Notes: a model not told the origin generated them from the sequence alone. Shown: positions 8,256-14,247, numbered from the stretch's first letter. The stretch: 14,392 nt of DNA from Nitrososphaeraceae archaeon (GCA_029240395.1 JAREAJ010000016.1:1-14392), one strand, 5' to 3'. Translations and numbers: made by a program.

Positions 8256-8804
8256 CTAAGAAGAGACACGATACGTATCTGTATCTGCCATCCTTGTAAA
8301 TAGTGTCTTGATTCTTCTTATCCCGTCCACATCTTGGATGACCTTTACTGTTTGTGGAGTGACAAGTTTTTCCCAGGTCTTTCCTCTGACAATTCTTGAC
8401 CTAATTTCGGTCGCGGACAGTAATTTTCTGTGAGATAAATGAGGCTCTATTAGCCTTACACCTCTTTCCTTAAACAGAATATTGGTAAGAGGATCGTTTG
8501 AAAATACAGCTTGGAATCTAGGTGTTAGAAGTTCTATCTGCTTGGTCCAAAGAGCATGAACTCCTAAGTCTGGGACGGGAATTATAAGTATTTTCCTTAT
8601 ATCGATCTCGCCGTCATTATCCAAAGAGTCTTTGATCATTTCAATACGCTCTCCAGCAGTAAAGGGATTTCTCGCTTCATGACTTTTATCGGCGCTTCCA
8701 ACGACGATAGTAAGTTGCTCTACTGACTTCAAAGCAAACTTGATTGTGGTAATATGACCCAGATGCAGGGGTTGGAATCTACCGATAAATAATCCTCTAT
8801 GCAA
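8256..8804 (-). CDS. nadM: Archaeal nicotinamide-nucleotide adenylyltransferase
   Basis: This cytoplasmic enzyme joins NMN (or nicotinate mononucleotide) to AMP from ATP, making NAD or its precursor. The 182 residues fit the archaeal NadM family. GRFQPLHLGH (8-17) is the HIGH-type nucleotide-binding motif of the nucleotidyltransferase fold. VGSADKSHEARNPFTAGER (35-53) is the family signature with the ribose/phosphate contacts. LSATEIRSRI (129-138) is the second ATP-binding motif (ISxTxIR). The only start before the conserved block is TTG at 8804; it gives M-H-R-G-L-F-I-G-R-F, the expected family N-terminus, and the frame is closed by TAA just upstream. A TATA-like TTTAAA is centred about 29 nt before it. 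It is divergent from rtcA. Confidence 0.95.
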   Translation of the reverse strand: MHRGLFIGRFQPLHLGHITTIKFALKSVEQLTIVVGSADKSHEARNPFTAGERIEMIKDSLDNDGEIDIRKILIIPVPDLGVHALWTKQIELLTPRFQAVFSNDPLTNILFKERGVRLIEPHLSHRKLLSATEIRSRIVRGKTWEKLVTPQTVKVIQDVDGIRRIKTLFTRMADTDTYRVSS

Positions 8805-8828
8805 TACATAATGAGGAACTCTTACAGT

Positions 8829-8838
8829 AATTTAAAGT
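8829..8838 (-). promoter_or_regulatory. TATA box of nadM
   Basis: ACTTTAAATT on the minus strand is centred about 29 nt before TTG 8804, giving a leaderless or nearly leaderless mRNA and supporting the unusual TTG start. Confidence 0.5.
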
Positions 8839-8880
8839 AAAAATTATTCAACGATAGTAGAATTTTCTGTCGATGTGGCG

Positions 8881-8894
8881 AATGCAAATGCATT
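8881..8894. promoter_or_regulatory. Inverted repeat between nadM and rtcA
   Basis: AATGCA-AA-TGCATT has perfect 6-bp arms. It lies about 45 bp upstream of the nadM TATA box in the divergent region, a plausible operator position. No known regulator motif is recognised. Confidence 0.35.
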
Positions 8895-9068
8895 GTTTGT
8901 GAAAGCAAAGACTGTCAAAGTACTAGTCTCATTAGATGTTATACAAAACACGTATTGTAAACCGTATAGTGAGGTATTCGCGATCCTCGTTTTTTGGATG
9001 ATTAATTAACCCTGAGATCAATGCTATACGTTCGCCGGGGCATAGCCAAATGCTTTAGCGACTCATGG

Positions 9069-9077
9069 ATTATTATA
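9069..9077 (+). promoter_or_regulatory. TATA-like box overlapping the upstream edge of rtcA
   Basis: ATTATTATA/TATATA abuts ATG 9079. If used, transcription would begin near 9100, after that ATG, and translation would have to begin at GTG 9142. Weaker candidates (GCTATACG at 9023, CTTTAG near 9053) would instead allow ATG 9079. Confidence 0.35.
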
Positions 9078-9078
9078 T

Positions 9079-10179
9079 ATGTCTGTTAGTTCCGTTGTCC
9101 TAGCGACACAGGCGCAAAAAAAGGGCAGGCATGTAATATCCGTGGTAAGGGTTGATGGTTCATATGGCGAAGGAGGAGGTCAAATTGTTCGTACCGCAGT
9201 TTCTCTTTCAGCAATAACAAGAAAACCAGTCGAAATTATTAATATTCGTGCAGGACGTGAAGTACCTGGTCTACGCAGACAGCACTTTACTGCAGTCAGA
9301 GCGATAGCAGACCTTTTTCATGCAACAGTTGACAACCTACAAGTCGGAGCAGATCGGATACGTTTCATTCCAAGCCTGGACAAGTTTGAAGAAGGCTCGA
9401 TGAACATTGACGTACAGAGCGCAGGAAGCATAACTATGATACTTTTAACCCTGATTCCTGCAGTCTCTCTTTCTGGAAAAAGCCTTAGCGTTCGAATTAT
9501 AGGCGGGACTGATACATCCATGAGTCCCACGGCCGATTATTTACGTTATGTTGTCAGAGAAGCCTTTCAGACTATTGGAATAAAGTTTTGGATACAAATA
9601 TTGAGGAGAGGATACTATCCTAAAGGAGGAGGTATCATAATTGCAAAGATCGACCCCTGCAACTTACCAGATTCAATTGATCTTCTGACCACGAGACAGT
9701 TAGAACCTAGGATTGCCAGCGTATGCTCACAACTTCCTAAGCATATCGGAGAACGCCAGATTTCTTCTGCTCTCTTAAATTTAGAGAAAAATGGAGTTCA
9801 TTGCAACAATTATTCATTCTCCTTTGAAAGGTCGTTATCCCCTGGTTCCTCTATCCTAGTATATACGAAGTCCGACTTTGGCCCCTTTGTTGGAGGGGAT
9901 TCAATAGGTATGCGTGGTAGGCGGGCAGAAGAGGTTGGGTCGGAAGCGGCACAAAGATTCTTAGAGACGTATAAAGCCAACGTTCCTGTTGACTTCTTTC
10001 TTGCAGACATGCTTGTGCTTCCACTGAGCCTAATGAAAGGAAAGTCACGATATAGGGTAGGTAGAGTTACGGAGCACCTAAAAACAAACTTGCATATAGC
10101 AAGTCAAATCGTTGGCTGTAAATACAGTATCCAACCGGCTGAAAATACTTATATAATCAATGTAGATGGCACGGGGTAA
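9079..10179 (+). CDS. rtcA: RNA 3'-terminal phosphate cyclase
   Basis: RtcA uses ATP to convert an RNA 3'-phosphate into a 2',3'-cyclic phosphate through a covalent His-AMP intermediate. RVDGSYGEGGGQIVRT (24-39) is the family N-terminal signature. GREVPGLRRQH (59-69), AGSITMILLTLIPA (115-128), GGTDTSMSPTADY (142-154) and RGYYPKGGG (177-185) follow in family order. DFFLADMLVLPLSL (305-318) and TEHLKTN (331-337) hold the late motifs, with H333 the likely adenylated histidine. As given it is 366 residues, about 20 longer than usual at the N-terminus. Archaeal homologues normally begin just before VRVDGSYGEGGGQ, so GTG at 9142 may be the true start (345 residues). A TATA-like ATTATATA directly before ATG 9079 also favours the later start. 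Function is firm; the start is not. Confidence 0.93.
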   Translation: MSVSSVVLATQAQKKGRHVISVVRVDGSYGEGGGQIVRTAVSLSAITRKPVEIINIRAGREVPGLRRQHFTAVRAIADLFHATVDNLQVGADRIRFIPSLDKFEEGSMNIDVQSAGSITMILLTLIPAVSLSGKSLSVRIIGGTDTSMSPTADYLRYVVREAFQTIGIKFWIQILRRGYYPKGGGIIIAKIDPCNLPDSIDLLTTRQLEPRIASVCSQLPKHIGERQISSALLNLEKNGVHCNNYSFSFERSLSPGSSILVYTKSDFGPFVGGDSIGMRGRRAEEVGSEAAQRFLETYKANVPVDFFLADMLVLPLSLMKGKSRYRVGRVTEHLKTNLHIASQIVGCKYSIQPAENTYIINVDGTG

Positions 10180-10233
10180 TTCCATTTTATAAACTTAGTC
10201 TACCTTAATTGTATCCTCAACTATACAATCTGC

Positions 10234-10252
10234 AAAAAATAGATCACTATTT
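10234..10252 (-). terminator. Hairpin plus T-tract at the end of the PhaE-like gene
   Basis: On the minus strand AAATAG-TGAT-CTATTT is a perfect 6-bp stem with a 4-nt loop, running directly into a run of six T (10239-10234). It overlaps the TAG stop at 10249-10247. Archaea terminate mainly on T-tracts, so the T run matters more than the weak AT stem. Confidence 0.55.
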
Positions 10253-10864
10253 TATGCTGCTACTGTTATCGCCCTCAAAATAGGTTCCCTCTGCTCTCTT
10301 TTTTAAGTTACGAATATCCCTTTTTAAGGAATGAATATCTTTTGCTAACTCGTTTATTTCACTCCTGGTGGGGAGATTTAAGGTTTGAAGGCTATTTTCA
10401 ATTAGCTGTTGAATAGACTTGAGTAATTCCATCTGGTCATTTGATACTTTATTGTAGACCCTGGGAAATTCTTCTGAGGTAAACAGAGCGGTAAAAGCAT
10501 CTTCGAATGCTTCAATTATAACCTTTCTGTAATTCTCAAAGTCCTCCTTTGTGTTGAAGGTTTTGGGTGCTCTATCTGTTGTTTCCTTTAACGCGTTAGA
10601 ATAAGCGTTTTTCATATGAGACCAATATTCGTTAAGGTCGACTTGTAGCTTTAGTAAAGTCTGATTTATACTCAACATTCCCTGCAAATAAGGGTCAATT
10701 TCTTGCGAAAAAGCATGAAATGGTCCTATGGTAGGTAATTTGAGCAACTCCGACCAATTATTAATTAGCTGAGCCATTCTATCTTCTTGTGAATCCTGTT
10801 TTGCTGTAGATGACACTTCCTTACGGTTCAAATTGGCCAATCCATCTTTAAGTATTTCCTTCAA
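10247..10864 (-). CDS. phaE: PhaE-like subunit of class III polyhydroxyalkanoate synthase
   Basis: PhaE partners the catalytic PhaC in class III synthases that polymerise hydroxyacyl-CoA into storage granules. The 205-residue protein is hydrophilic and mostly helical. LNLPTRSEINELAKDIHSLK (162-181) matches the PhaE C-terminal hallmark: NLPTRxEIxxL followed by a coiled-coil heptad region. The middle (about 50-150) resembles the PhaE helical domain, with WSHMKNAY and FPRVYNKVSNDQMELLKS. No phaC lies in the window, although phaE and phaC are often adjacent. The start is TTG at 10864; a TATA-like GATAAAAG centred about 28 nt upstream suggests a leaderless message. GGAGGGG lies about 13 nt before the TTG. 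It is convergent with rtcA. An alternative is another coiled-coil phasin-like protein; the C-terminal motif favours PhaE. Confidence 0.75.
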   Translation of the reverse strand: MKEILKDGLANLNRKEVSSTAKQDSQEDRMAQLINNWSELLKLPTIGPFHAFSQEIDPYLQGMLSINQTLLKLQVDLNEYWSHMKNAYSNALKETTDRAPKTFNTKEDFENYRKVIIEAFEDAFTALFTSEEFPRVYNKVSNDQMELLKSIQQLIENSLQTLNLPTRSEINELAKDIHSLKRDIRNLKKRAEGTYFEGDNSSSIK

Positions 10865-10869
10865 ATCAA

Positions 10870-10883
10870 GACGGGCCCCTCCT
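10870..10883 (-). repeat. 14-bp GC-rich element, copy 1
   Basis: On the minus strand AGGAGGGGCCCGTC lies just before the phaE-like start and includes a Shine-Dalgarno-like GGAGG. An exact copy on the plus strand is at 11951-11964, so the two form an inverted pair. Confidence 0.5.
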
Positions 10884-10888
10884 TTTTG

Positions 10889-10896
10889 CTTTTATC
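10889..10896 (-). promoter_or_regulatory. TATA-like box of the phaE-like gene
   Basis: GATAAAAG on the minus strand is centred about 28 nt before TTG 10864. It fits leaderless spacing but is a weaker match than others in this window. Confidence 0.35.
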
Positions 10897-11066
10897 TACC
10901 ATCAAAACAGCTGAAAGTCAGACCTTACTCACATGGATGCATCCACCGATCCAAATCAGTACAATGCAGTATCAGAACGTGGAATTGTTATTTCTGCTGT
11001 CTGGATGTCAAATAAATTCAGATGTACTTCCTATCTTGTCTACCTGATTTTGATAGCAGCATTAGT

Positions 11067-11083
11067 AAAAATAAAAGAAAAAA
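11067..11083 (-). terminator. T-tract downstream of the Met-rich peptide gene
   Basis: The plus strand reads AAAAATAAAAGAAAAAA, which is a minus-strand tract of T with single interruptions about 80 nt after the peptide stop. T-rich tracts like this are the usual archaeal termination signal. Confidence 0.45.
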
Positions 11084-11161
11084 TCTTTGGATTGTCCAGA
11101 TTTATATTTTCCCTAATGCATTTTGCTCTAGGTGGCGTTTAAGCTCTGGATTTGGCCTCGA

Positions 11162-11347
11162 CTACGATGTCATATTACCAGCCGACATATTGCCCATTCC
11201 TGTCATGTTGCCGCCCATCGCTGTCATATTGTCACCTGTCATATTCTGAGCTATTACTGGAATAGCTGTAGAGACTGAACCAATGACTGCCGCGATGCCA
11301 AATGCTGCAACGATTGCAACTGCCGCCAGTAGGATTTTTGTATTCAT
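11162..11347 (-). CDS. Small exported Met/Asn/Thr-rich peptide
   Basis: The precursor has 61 residues. Residues 1-34 are a signal peptide or membrane anchor: MNTK, then a hydrophobic core of Ala, Ile, Leu and Val, ending near VIAQ. The remaining 27 residues are a low-complexity tail of NMT, NMS, MGG and MGN units with seven Met (36, 41, 44, 48, 51, 54, 59) and five N-x-S/T sequons (N35, N40, N47, N53, N58). The tail would sit outside the cell or on its surface and could be heavily N-glycosylated. Met clusters also suggest copper(I) binding or oxidant scavenging, which would fit copper-rich ammonia oxidisers, but this is inference. The start is ATG with a strong TATA box about 30 nt upstream, so this is a real, probably leaderless gene. 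It is divergent from the universal stress protein gene. Confidence 0.8.
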   Translation of the reverse strand: MNTKILLAAVAIVAAFGIAAVIGSVSTAIPVIAQNMTGDNMTAMGGNMTGMGNMSAGNMTS

Positions 11348-11372
11348 TTGCGTTCTGTTCTAGCGCAATACA

Positions 11373-11383
11373 CTATATAAGAA
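11373..11383 (-). promoter_or_regulatory. TATA box of the Met-rich peptide gene
   Basis: TTCTTATATAG on the minus strand is centred 30-31 nt before ATG 11347. It is one of the best TATA matches in the window and implies a leader of only a few nucleotides. Confidence 0.65.
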
Positions 11384-11471
11384 TTTACAATAGCATGATT
11401 ATGACAGCCTGCCTGAAATCAAAAATCTCATATGATCTATTGCTAAGGAAAGGTTAACCACAGTGTTATGT

Positions 11472-11482
11472 AAGTATATATG
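11472..11482 (+). promoter_or_regulatory. TATA box of the universal stress protein gene
   Basis: AAGTATATATG is centred about 30 nt before ATG 11507. Only about 90 bp separate it from the opposite-facing TATA box at 11373, so one regulator could control both genes. Confidence 0.65.
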
Positions 11483-11506
11483 GTTTAGTGCAGCAGAGCA
11501 AGAAGA

Positions 11507-11932
11507 ATGTTTTCAAAGGTACTGGTACCGGTGGATGGCTCTGACAACTCATTTCGGGCTCTAAAAGCAGCTATCTTTCTTTCGAAAAAATTAGAGGCCA
11601 AAGTAACGGCCCTCCACGTAATTGAAAGGGCACCGACTGTATATATCCATCCACAAAAAGAGTTGGAAAATTTGCTTAGAGACTACAGAAGACAATCAGA
11701 ACAGATTCTCGAAAAGTGCGAGGCGATAGGGAACGACGAGGGCGTAGAAGTTAAAACGACTCTTATCGAAGGAGACGTGGCAGCAAAGATAACCCAATAT
11801 AGTGAGAAGGAACTATTCGATATGATAGTAATGGGTTATAGGGGCTCCGGAAGATTCAAGAAAATGGTGTTAGGAAGTGTGTCTGAGAAAGTTTTACACC
11901 AAGCTAAGCATTCTGTACTAATTGTCAGATAG
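11507..11932 (+). CDS. Universal stress protein (UspA family, ATP-binding type)
   Basis: This is a 141-residue single Usp domain, the normal length. VLVPVDGSDNSFRALKAA (5-22) is the first strand and nucleotide loop; ALHVIE (35-40) is strand 2. DMIVMGYRGSGRFKKMVLGS (105-124) contains the complete G-2x-G-9x-G-S signature of ATP-binding Usp proteins (G110, G113, G123, S124), and HSVLIVR closes the fold. Members act as cytoplasmic dimers that bind ATP or AMP and help survival under stress; the target here is unknown. The ATG is backed by a strong TATA box. It is divergent from the Met-rich peptide and convergent with the four-helix membrane protein gene. Confidence 0.95.
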   Translation: MFSKVLVPVDGSDNSFRALKAAIFLSKKLEAKVTALHVIERAPTVYIHPQKELENLLRDYRRQSEQILEKCEAIGNDEGVEVKTTLIEGDVAAKITQYSEKELFDMIVMGYRGSGRFKKMVLGSVSEKVLHQAKHSVLIVR

Positions 11933-11950
11933 GGCGGATCATAGCAACTT

Positions 11951-11964
11951 AGGAGGGGCCCGTC
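11951..11964 (+). repeat. 14-bp GC-rich element, copy 2
   Basis: AGGAGGGGCCCGTC lies 18 nt after the universal stress gene stop. It is identical to the minus-strand element at 10870-10883. No open frame of useful length follows it, so it does not seem to act as a ribosome site here. Confidence 0.5.
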
Positions 11965-12080
11965 AATATTTTGCAAAGTTTGAAATTTATGTGTGATTGA
12001 TTCTTACAATTCTAGTTTACCTATCTAATCTGTCCCAATCGACTTCCACTAAATTGAAAAGAGGGTATATGATTAGCACA

Positions 12081-12845
12081 TTATCCAAAATATCCCGTGT
12101 ACCTTGACTTGCCTATCATTGACAGACTTTCTTTGTCTCTCAAAATTTTTGAACTAGCGGGTACGTATCCGTCTGGCTTAACAAGATAAGGTGTCCCGTA
12201 AATGCTTGTAAGCACAAATTCGTAACGCCATAAGAGATATCTTTCTTCGGCTGTCATTAAGCTTTTTAGTGGTACTGAAGGCTCATCGTAACCTCCCACA
12301 AGCTTTACACTATCATACCATATCGGATATTTCTGCCAAATAGCCTCCAATGACTCGGGCCTATTTTTAGTATAGAGTATTGTAGGTCTGTATCCGATGA
12401 TTAAGCTTAAGATTACCATGGCTATTCCCAGCAAAAAATAGCCGTGAGCGGCGTTCAAAACGGATCTTTCTGACATAAACCCATACGAGGACTTATAGTA
12501 TAGTTCACCGGCCGTCTCCATAAAGTAAGACGGATAGAGTATACCCGCATATACCAAAGTAAGCCCTAACGAGCAAATAGCTATAGGAACTACACCCTTG
12601 CAGATAACCGAAGTACCGATAATAAGAAGCAAGACAATAGTAACCAAGATAATAAAATTCTGCAAAAGAGATTCTGAATTGATTTGCATAGTAACAGTAG
12701 ACATATGCATAATAAAAAGCAAAATTATACTGGTAACTGCGGTTACTAACACAGCGGACTGCCTCTTTTCCAACCATGCATAAATTCTATGGACTCTATC
12801 ACTTAGGCGACCTTTTGGAGAACCAGAAAAGCTCGACGCCCTCAC
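12081..12845 (-). CDS. Four-helix membrane protein of unknown function
   Basis: I do not recognise the family. From the GTG start at 12845 the product has 254 residues: a basic N-terminus (RASSFSGSPKGRLSDRVHRIYAWLEKRQ), four hydrophobic helices (about 28-52, 59-81, 84-107 and 130-152), then a cytoplasm-like tail of about 100 residues rich in aromatic residues, including IWQKYPIWYDSVKLVGGYDEPSVPLKS, EERYLLWRYEFVLTS and YGTPYLVKPDGYVPA. The frame extends upstream to TTG at 12980 (299 residues), overlapping the UPF0201 gene by 26 bp. I prefer 12845 because a clear TATA box (CTTTTATAAG) is centred about 27 nt before it and because the extra 45 residues are basic, polar and featureless. It may still be co-transcribed with UPF0200/UPF0201. 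The gene is likely real; its role is unknown. Confidence 0.75.
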   Translation of the reverse strand: MRASSFSGSPKGRLSDRVHRIYAWLEKRQSAVLVTAVTSIILLFIMHMSTVTMQINSESLLQNFIILVTIVLLLIIGTSVICKGVVPIAICSLGLTLVYAGILYPSYFMETAGELYYKSSYGFMSERSVLNAAHGYFLLGIAMVILSLIIGYRPTILYTKNRPESLEAIWQKYPIWYDSVKLVGGYDEPSVPLKSLMTAEERYLLWRYEFVLTSIYGTPYLVKPDGYVPASSKILRDKESLSMIGKSRYTGYFG

Positions 12846-12867
12846 AATCAATACATTAGTAGAATTA

Positions 12868-12877
12868 CTTATAAAAG
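12868..12877 (-). promoter_or_regulatory. TATA box before the four-helix membrane protein
   Basis: CTTTTATAAG on the minus strand has its centre about 27 nt before GTG 12845. It lies downstream of the UPF0201 stop codon, so it is intergenic only if the 12845 start is right. Confidence 0.55.
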
Positions 12878-12954
12878 ATCGCTCTTCAAGTCCCAAGTTA
12901 TCTTTTTTCCTTTGTTTAAGTCTGCCTAACTTATTCCCAAAAGTCCATAATTTT

Positions 12955-13359
12955 CTACGTCGCAGGGGAAAGCCAATCAATAACAGTGTCTAAATCATCG
13001 CACTCAATGGTTATCTTTATTGCACCTAGTGGTGACTCGTCCTTATGTTCTACAATAGCTACTGTACCGGCTGCGGCTGCTTGTTTATTCAAAAGAAACC
13101 AGGTTGAATCCATAGTCCTGTTCCTGATGAGGGCCTTTCTCAATACTCCCAGGGCAGCTCTAGATCTGACTTGTTCATAAATAGTGTTAAGCGGTTCGCT
13201 TCCGATAGCCCTTCCAATCACTCTGCCATGCCTTGTCTCAACTATGCTGTTGTCAAAAACATTCTCAAGTGCAGCTCTTACCCTTTCGGGACACTCGGAA
13301 GGATTTAGAGGAGTCTCTGCTACCGATATGATCCGGATTGCAGCAGGCAATTCTTTCAT
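12955..13359 (-). CDS. UPF0201 family protein
   Basis: The 134 residues match the archaeal UPF0201 family: VAETPLNPSECPERVRAALENVF (13-35), a helix-rich middle (about 56-80), TWFLLNKQAAAAGTVAIVEH (86-105) and PLGAIKITI (110-118). The NKQAA and PLG-I motifs are the most diagnostic. The fold is thought to be related to RNA-binding proteins, but the biochemical role is unproven. ATG overlaps the TGA of the UPF0200 kinase gene by 4 nt (ATGA), so translation is probably coupled. In some archaea, for example Archaeoglobus AF_1395, UPF0200 and UPF0201 are one fused protein, which supports a joint function. Confidence 0.85.
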   Translation of the reverse strand: MKELPAAIRIISVAETPLNPSECPERVRAALENVFDNSIVETRHGRVIGRAIGSEPLNTIYEQVRSRAALGVLRKALIRNRTMDSTWFLLNKQAAAAGTVAIVEHKDESPLGAIKITIECDDLDTVIDWLSPAT

Positions 13360-14000
13360 TGTTCGTAATTCCTAAAACTTCCATTATTGATACTGTCAAT
13401 GTTTTCGAGCCATTTTCTAACTATACCTAGAACTTTATTTTGTAATTCGGCCATTGTTAGATTGTTGTTAGATATAACCTCATCTGACATGGCAATCGCC
13501 TCGCTTATGCCCACATCTATTTCTCGCTGGTCACGGATGAGGAAATCAGTGTTATCTAGAGGAACGTCTGCTCTACCTCTGTGCTTGATATGATTGTATC
13601 TTGTTTCGGCAGACGCGTGGATTGCCAGTAATCTAACTGACCCGATGGTTTTCAGCACTTTGACTTCATCTATGCTCCTTATACCGTCAATTACAATATC
13701 ACGTTTAATACCTGAATCCTGCTTAATTTTTTTCAAAATTAGATGTGCAACTGCAGCTGGGCCCAAATCTTTGCGAAGCTTAAGCATCAGATTACCTAGA
13801 TTCGCATCAGTCATTTCCAGATTGTGAAGTTTTGCCTGTTCCCTAACAACGTCACCCATAGTAATTAATGAGAATCCATAATTCCTAAGCAAAGTGGCAA
13901 CAGTAGATTTGCCAGCACCAGGCATTCCAGTTATGCAAATCAAAAGTCGTTTGCCTTCGACCATTGGTTCATCACTGGATAGGCTGTTGTAAGCTGGCAT
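13356..14000 (-). CDS. UPF0200 family P-loop nucleotide kinase-like protein
   Basis: The 214-residue protein is related to adenylate and dephospho-CoA kinases. ICITGMPGAGKST (21-33) contains the Walker A loop (GMPGAGKS, 25-32); ITMGDVVREQA (46-56) is the substrate-site segment; DIVIDGIRSIDE (101-112) is the Walker B-like strand; KHRGRADVPLD (139-149) is a lid-like Arg region; and RDQREIDVGISEAIAMSDEVI (156-176) is the family signature near the base-binding site. The true substrate of UPF0200 is not established, and archaeal dephospho-CoA kinase is assigned to a different family, so I do not call it CoaE. The first ATG is at 14000; ATG 13964, just before the P-loop, is an alternative that fits the usual short N-terminus. 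It is coupled to UPF0201. Confidence 0.9.
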   Translation of the reverse strand: MPAYNSLSSDEPMVEGKRLLICITGMPGAGKSTVATLLRNYGFSLITMGDVVREQAKLHNLEMTDANLGNLMLKLRKDLGPAAVAHLILKKIKQDSGIKRDIVIDGIRSIDEVKVLKTIGSVRLLAIHASAETRYNHIKHRGRADVPLDNTDFLIRDQREIDVGISEAIAMSDEVISNNNLTMAELQNKVLGIVRKWLENIDSINNGSFRNYEQ

Positions 14001-14024
14001 ATATGTAAATGACTGATCTTGCAG

Positions 14025-14038
14025 GTTAATTAATTAAC
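14025..14038. promoter_or_regulatory. 14-bp AT palindrome upstream of the UPF0200 gene
   Basis: GTTAATTAATTAAC is a perfect palindrome centred about 31 nt before ATG 14000. It may supply a weak TATA element, an operator overlapping it, or both. Confidence 0.4.
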
Positions 14039-14063
14039 GTATTCTAATAACAACCGCAATTAA

Positions 14064-14081
14064 AATAATAATAATAATAAT
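14064..14081 (+). repeat. (AAT)6 trinucleotide repeat
   Basis: Six AAT units lie in the divergent intergenic region between the UPF0200 gene and the gene starting at 14280. Simple repeats of this kind can vary in copy number. Confidence 0.8.
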
Positions 14082-14149
14082 TAAGAGAAATAACCGTTAT
14101 GACTTTATTGCATGAATGCTGGACAACACTTAACAGATATGCTAACCAA

Positions 14150-14195
14150 GCAGATAATACTGATTTTCTGTCCAGAAAGGGCATTATTAATCTGC
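14150..14195. other. Nested inverted repeat (possible structured RNA element)
   Basis: Outer arms are GCAGATAATA (14150-14159) and TATTAATCTGC (14185-14195), pairing with one bulged base. Inside is TTTCTG-TC-CAGAAA (14165-14178). It could form a two-step hairpin 85 nt upstream of the plus-strand gene at 14280, or be a protein site. No known riboswitch class is recognised. Confidence 0.35.
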
Positions 14196-14247
14196 AAAAA
14201 GTGTCCCTGTTAGAACTTTCAAAATAAAGATATGAAATTAAGATAAG

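Larger units (their letters stand above)
10865..11161. other. Intergenic region without a convincing gene
   Basis: This gap of about 300 bp lies between the phaE-like gene and the Met-rich peptide gene. It holds the phaE-like promoter region and copy 1 of the 14-bp element. A plus-strand frame of 69 codons (10933-11142) has no family features or clear TATA box and is not called. An A-rich plus-strand stretch near 11067-11083 reads as T-rich on the minus strand (TTTTTTCTTTTATTTTTACT) and probably terminates the Met-rich peptide transcript. Confidence 0.5.

Noticed and set aside
9318-10048. Minus-strand frames of 65-70 codons opposite rtcA
   Set aside because: They are antisense to strongly conserved rtcA codons, with no domain or start signal.
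10933-11142. Plus-strand frame of 69 codons with a hydrophobic centre
   Set aside because: There is no TATA box at the right distance, no ribosome site and no recognisable family; the A/T-rich end reads better as a terminator for the opposite strand.
14119-14175. CTGGACA / TGTCCAG inverted repeat
   Set aside because: The 7-bp arms are about 45 nt apart and conflict with the better nested hairpin at 14150-14195.
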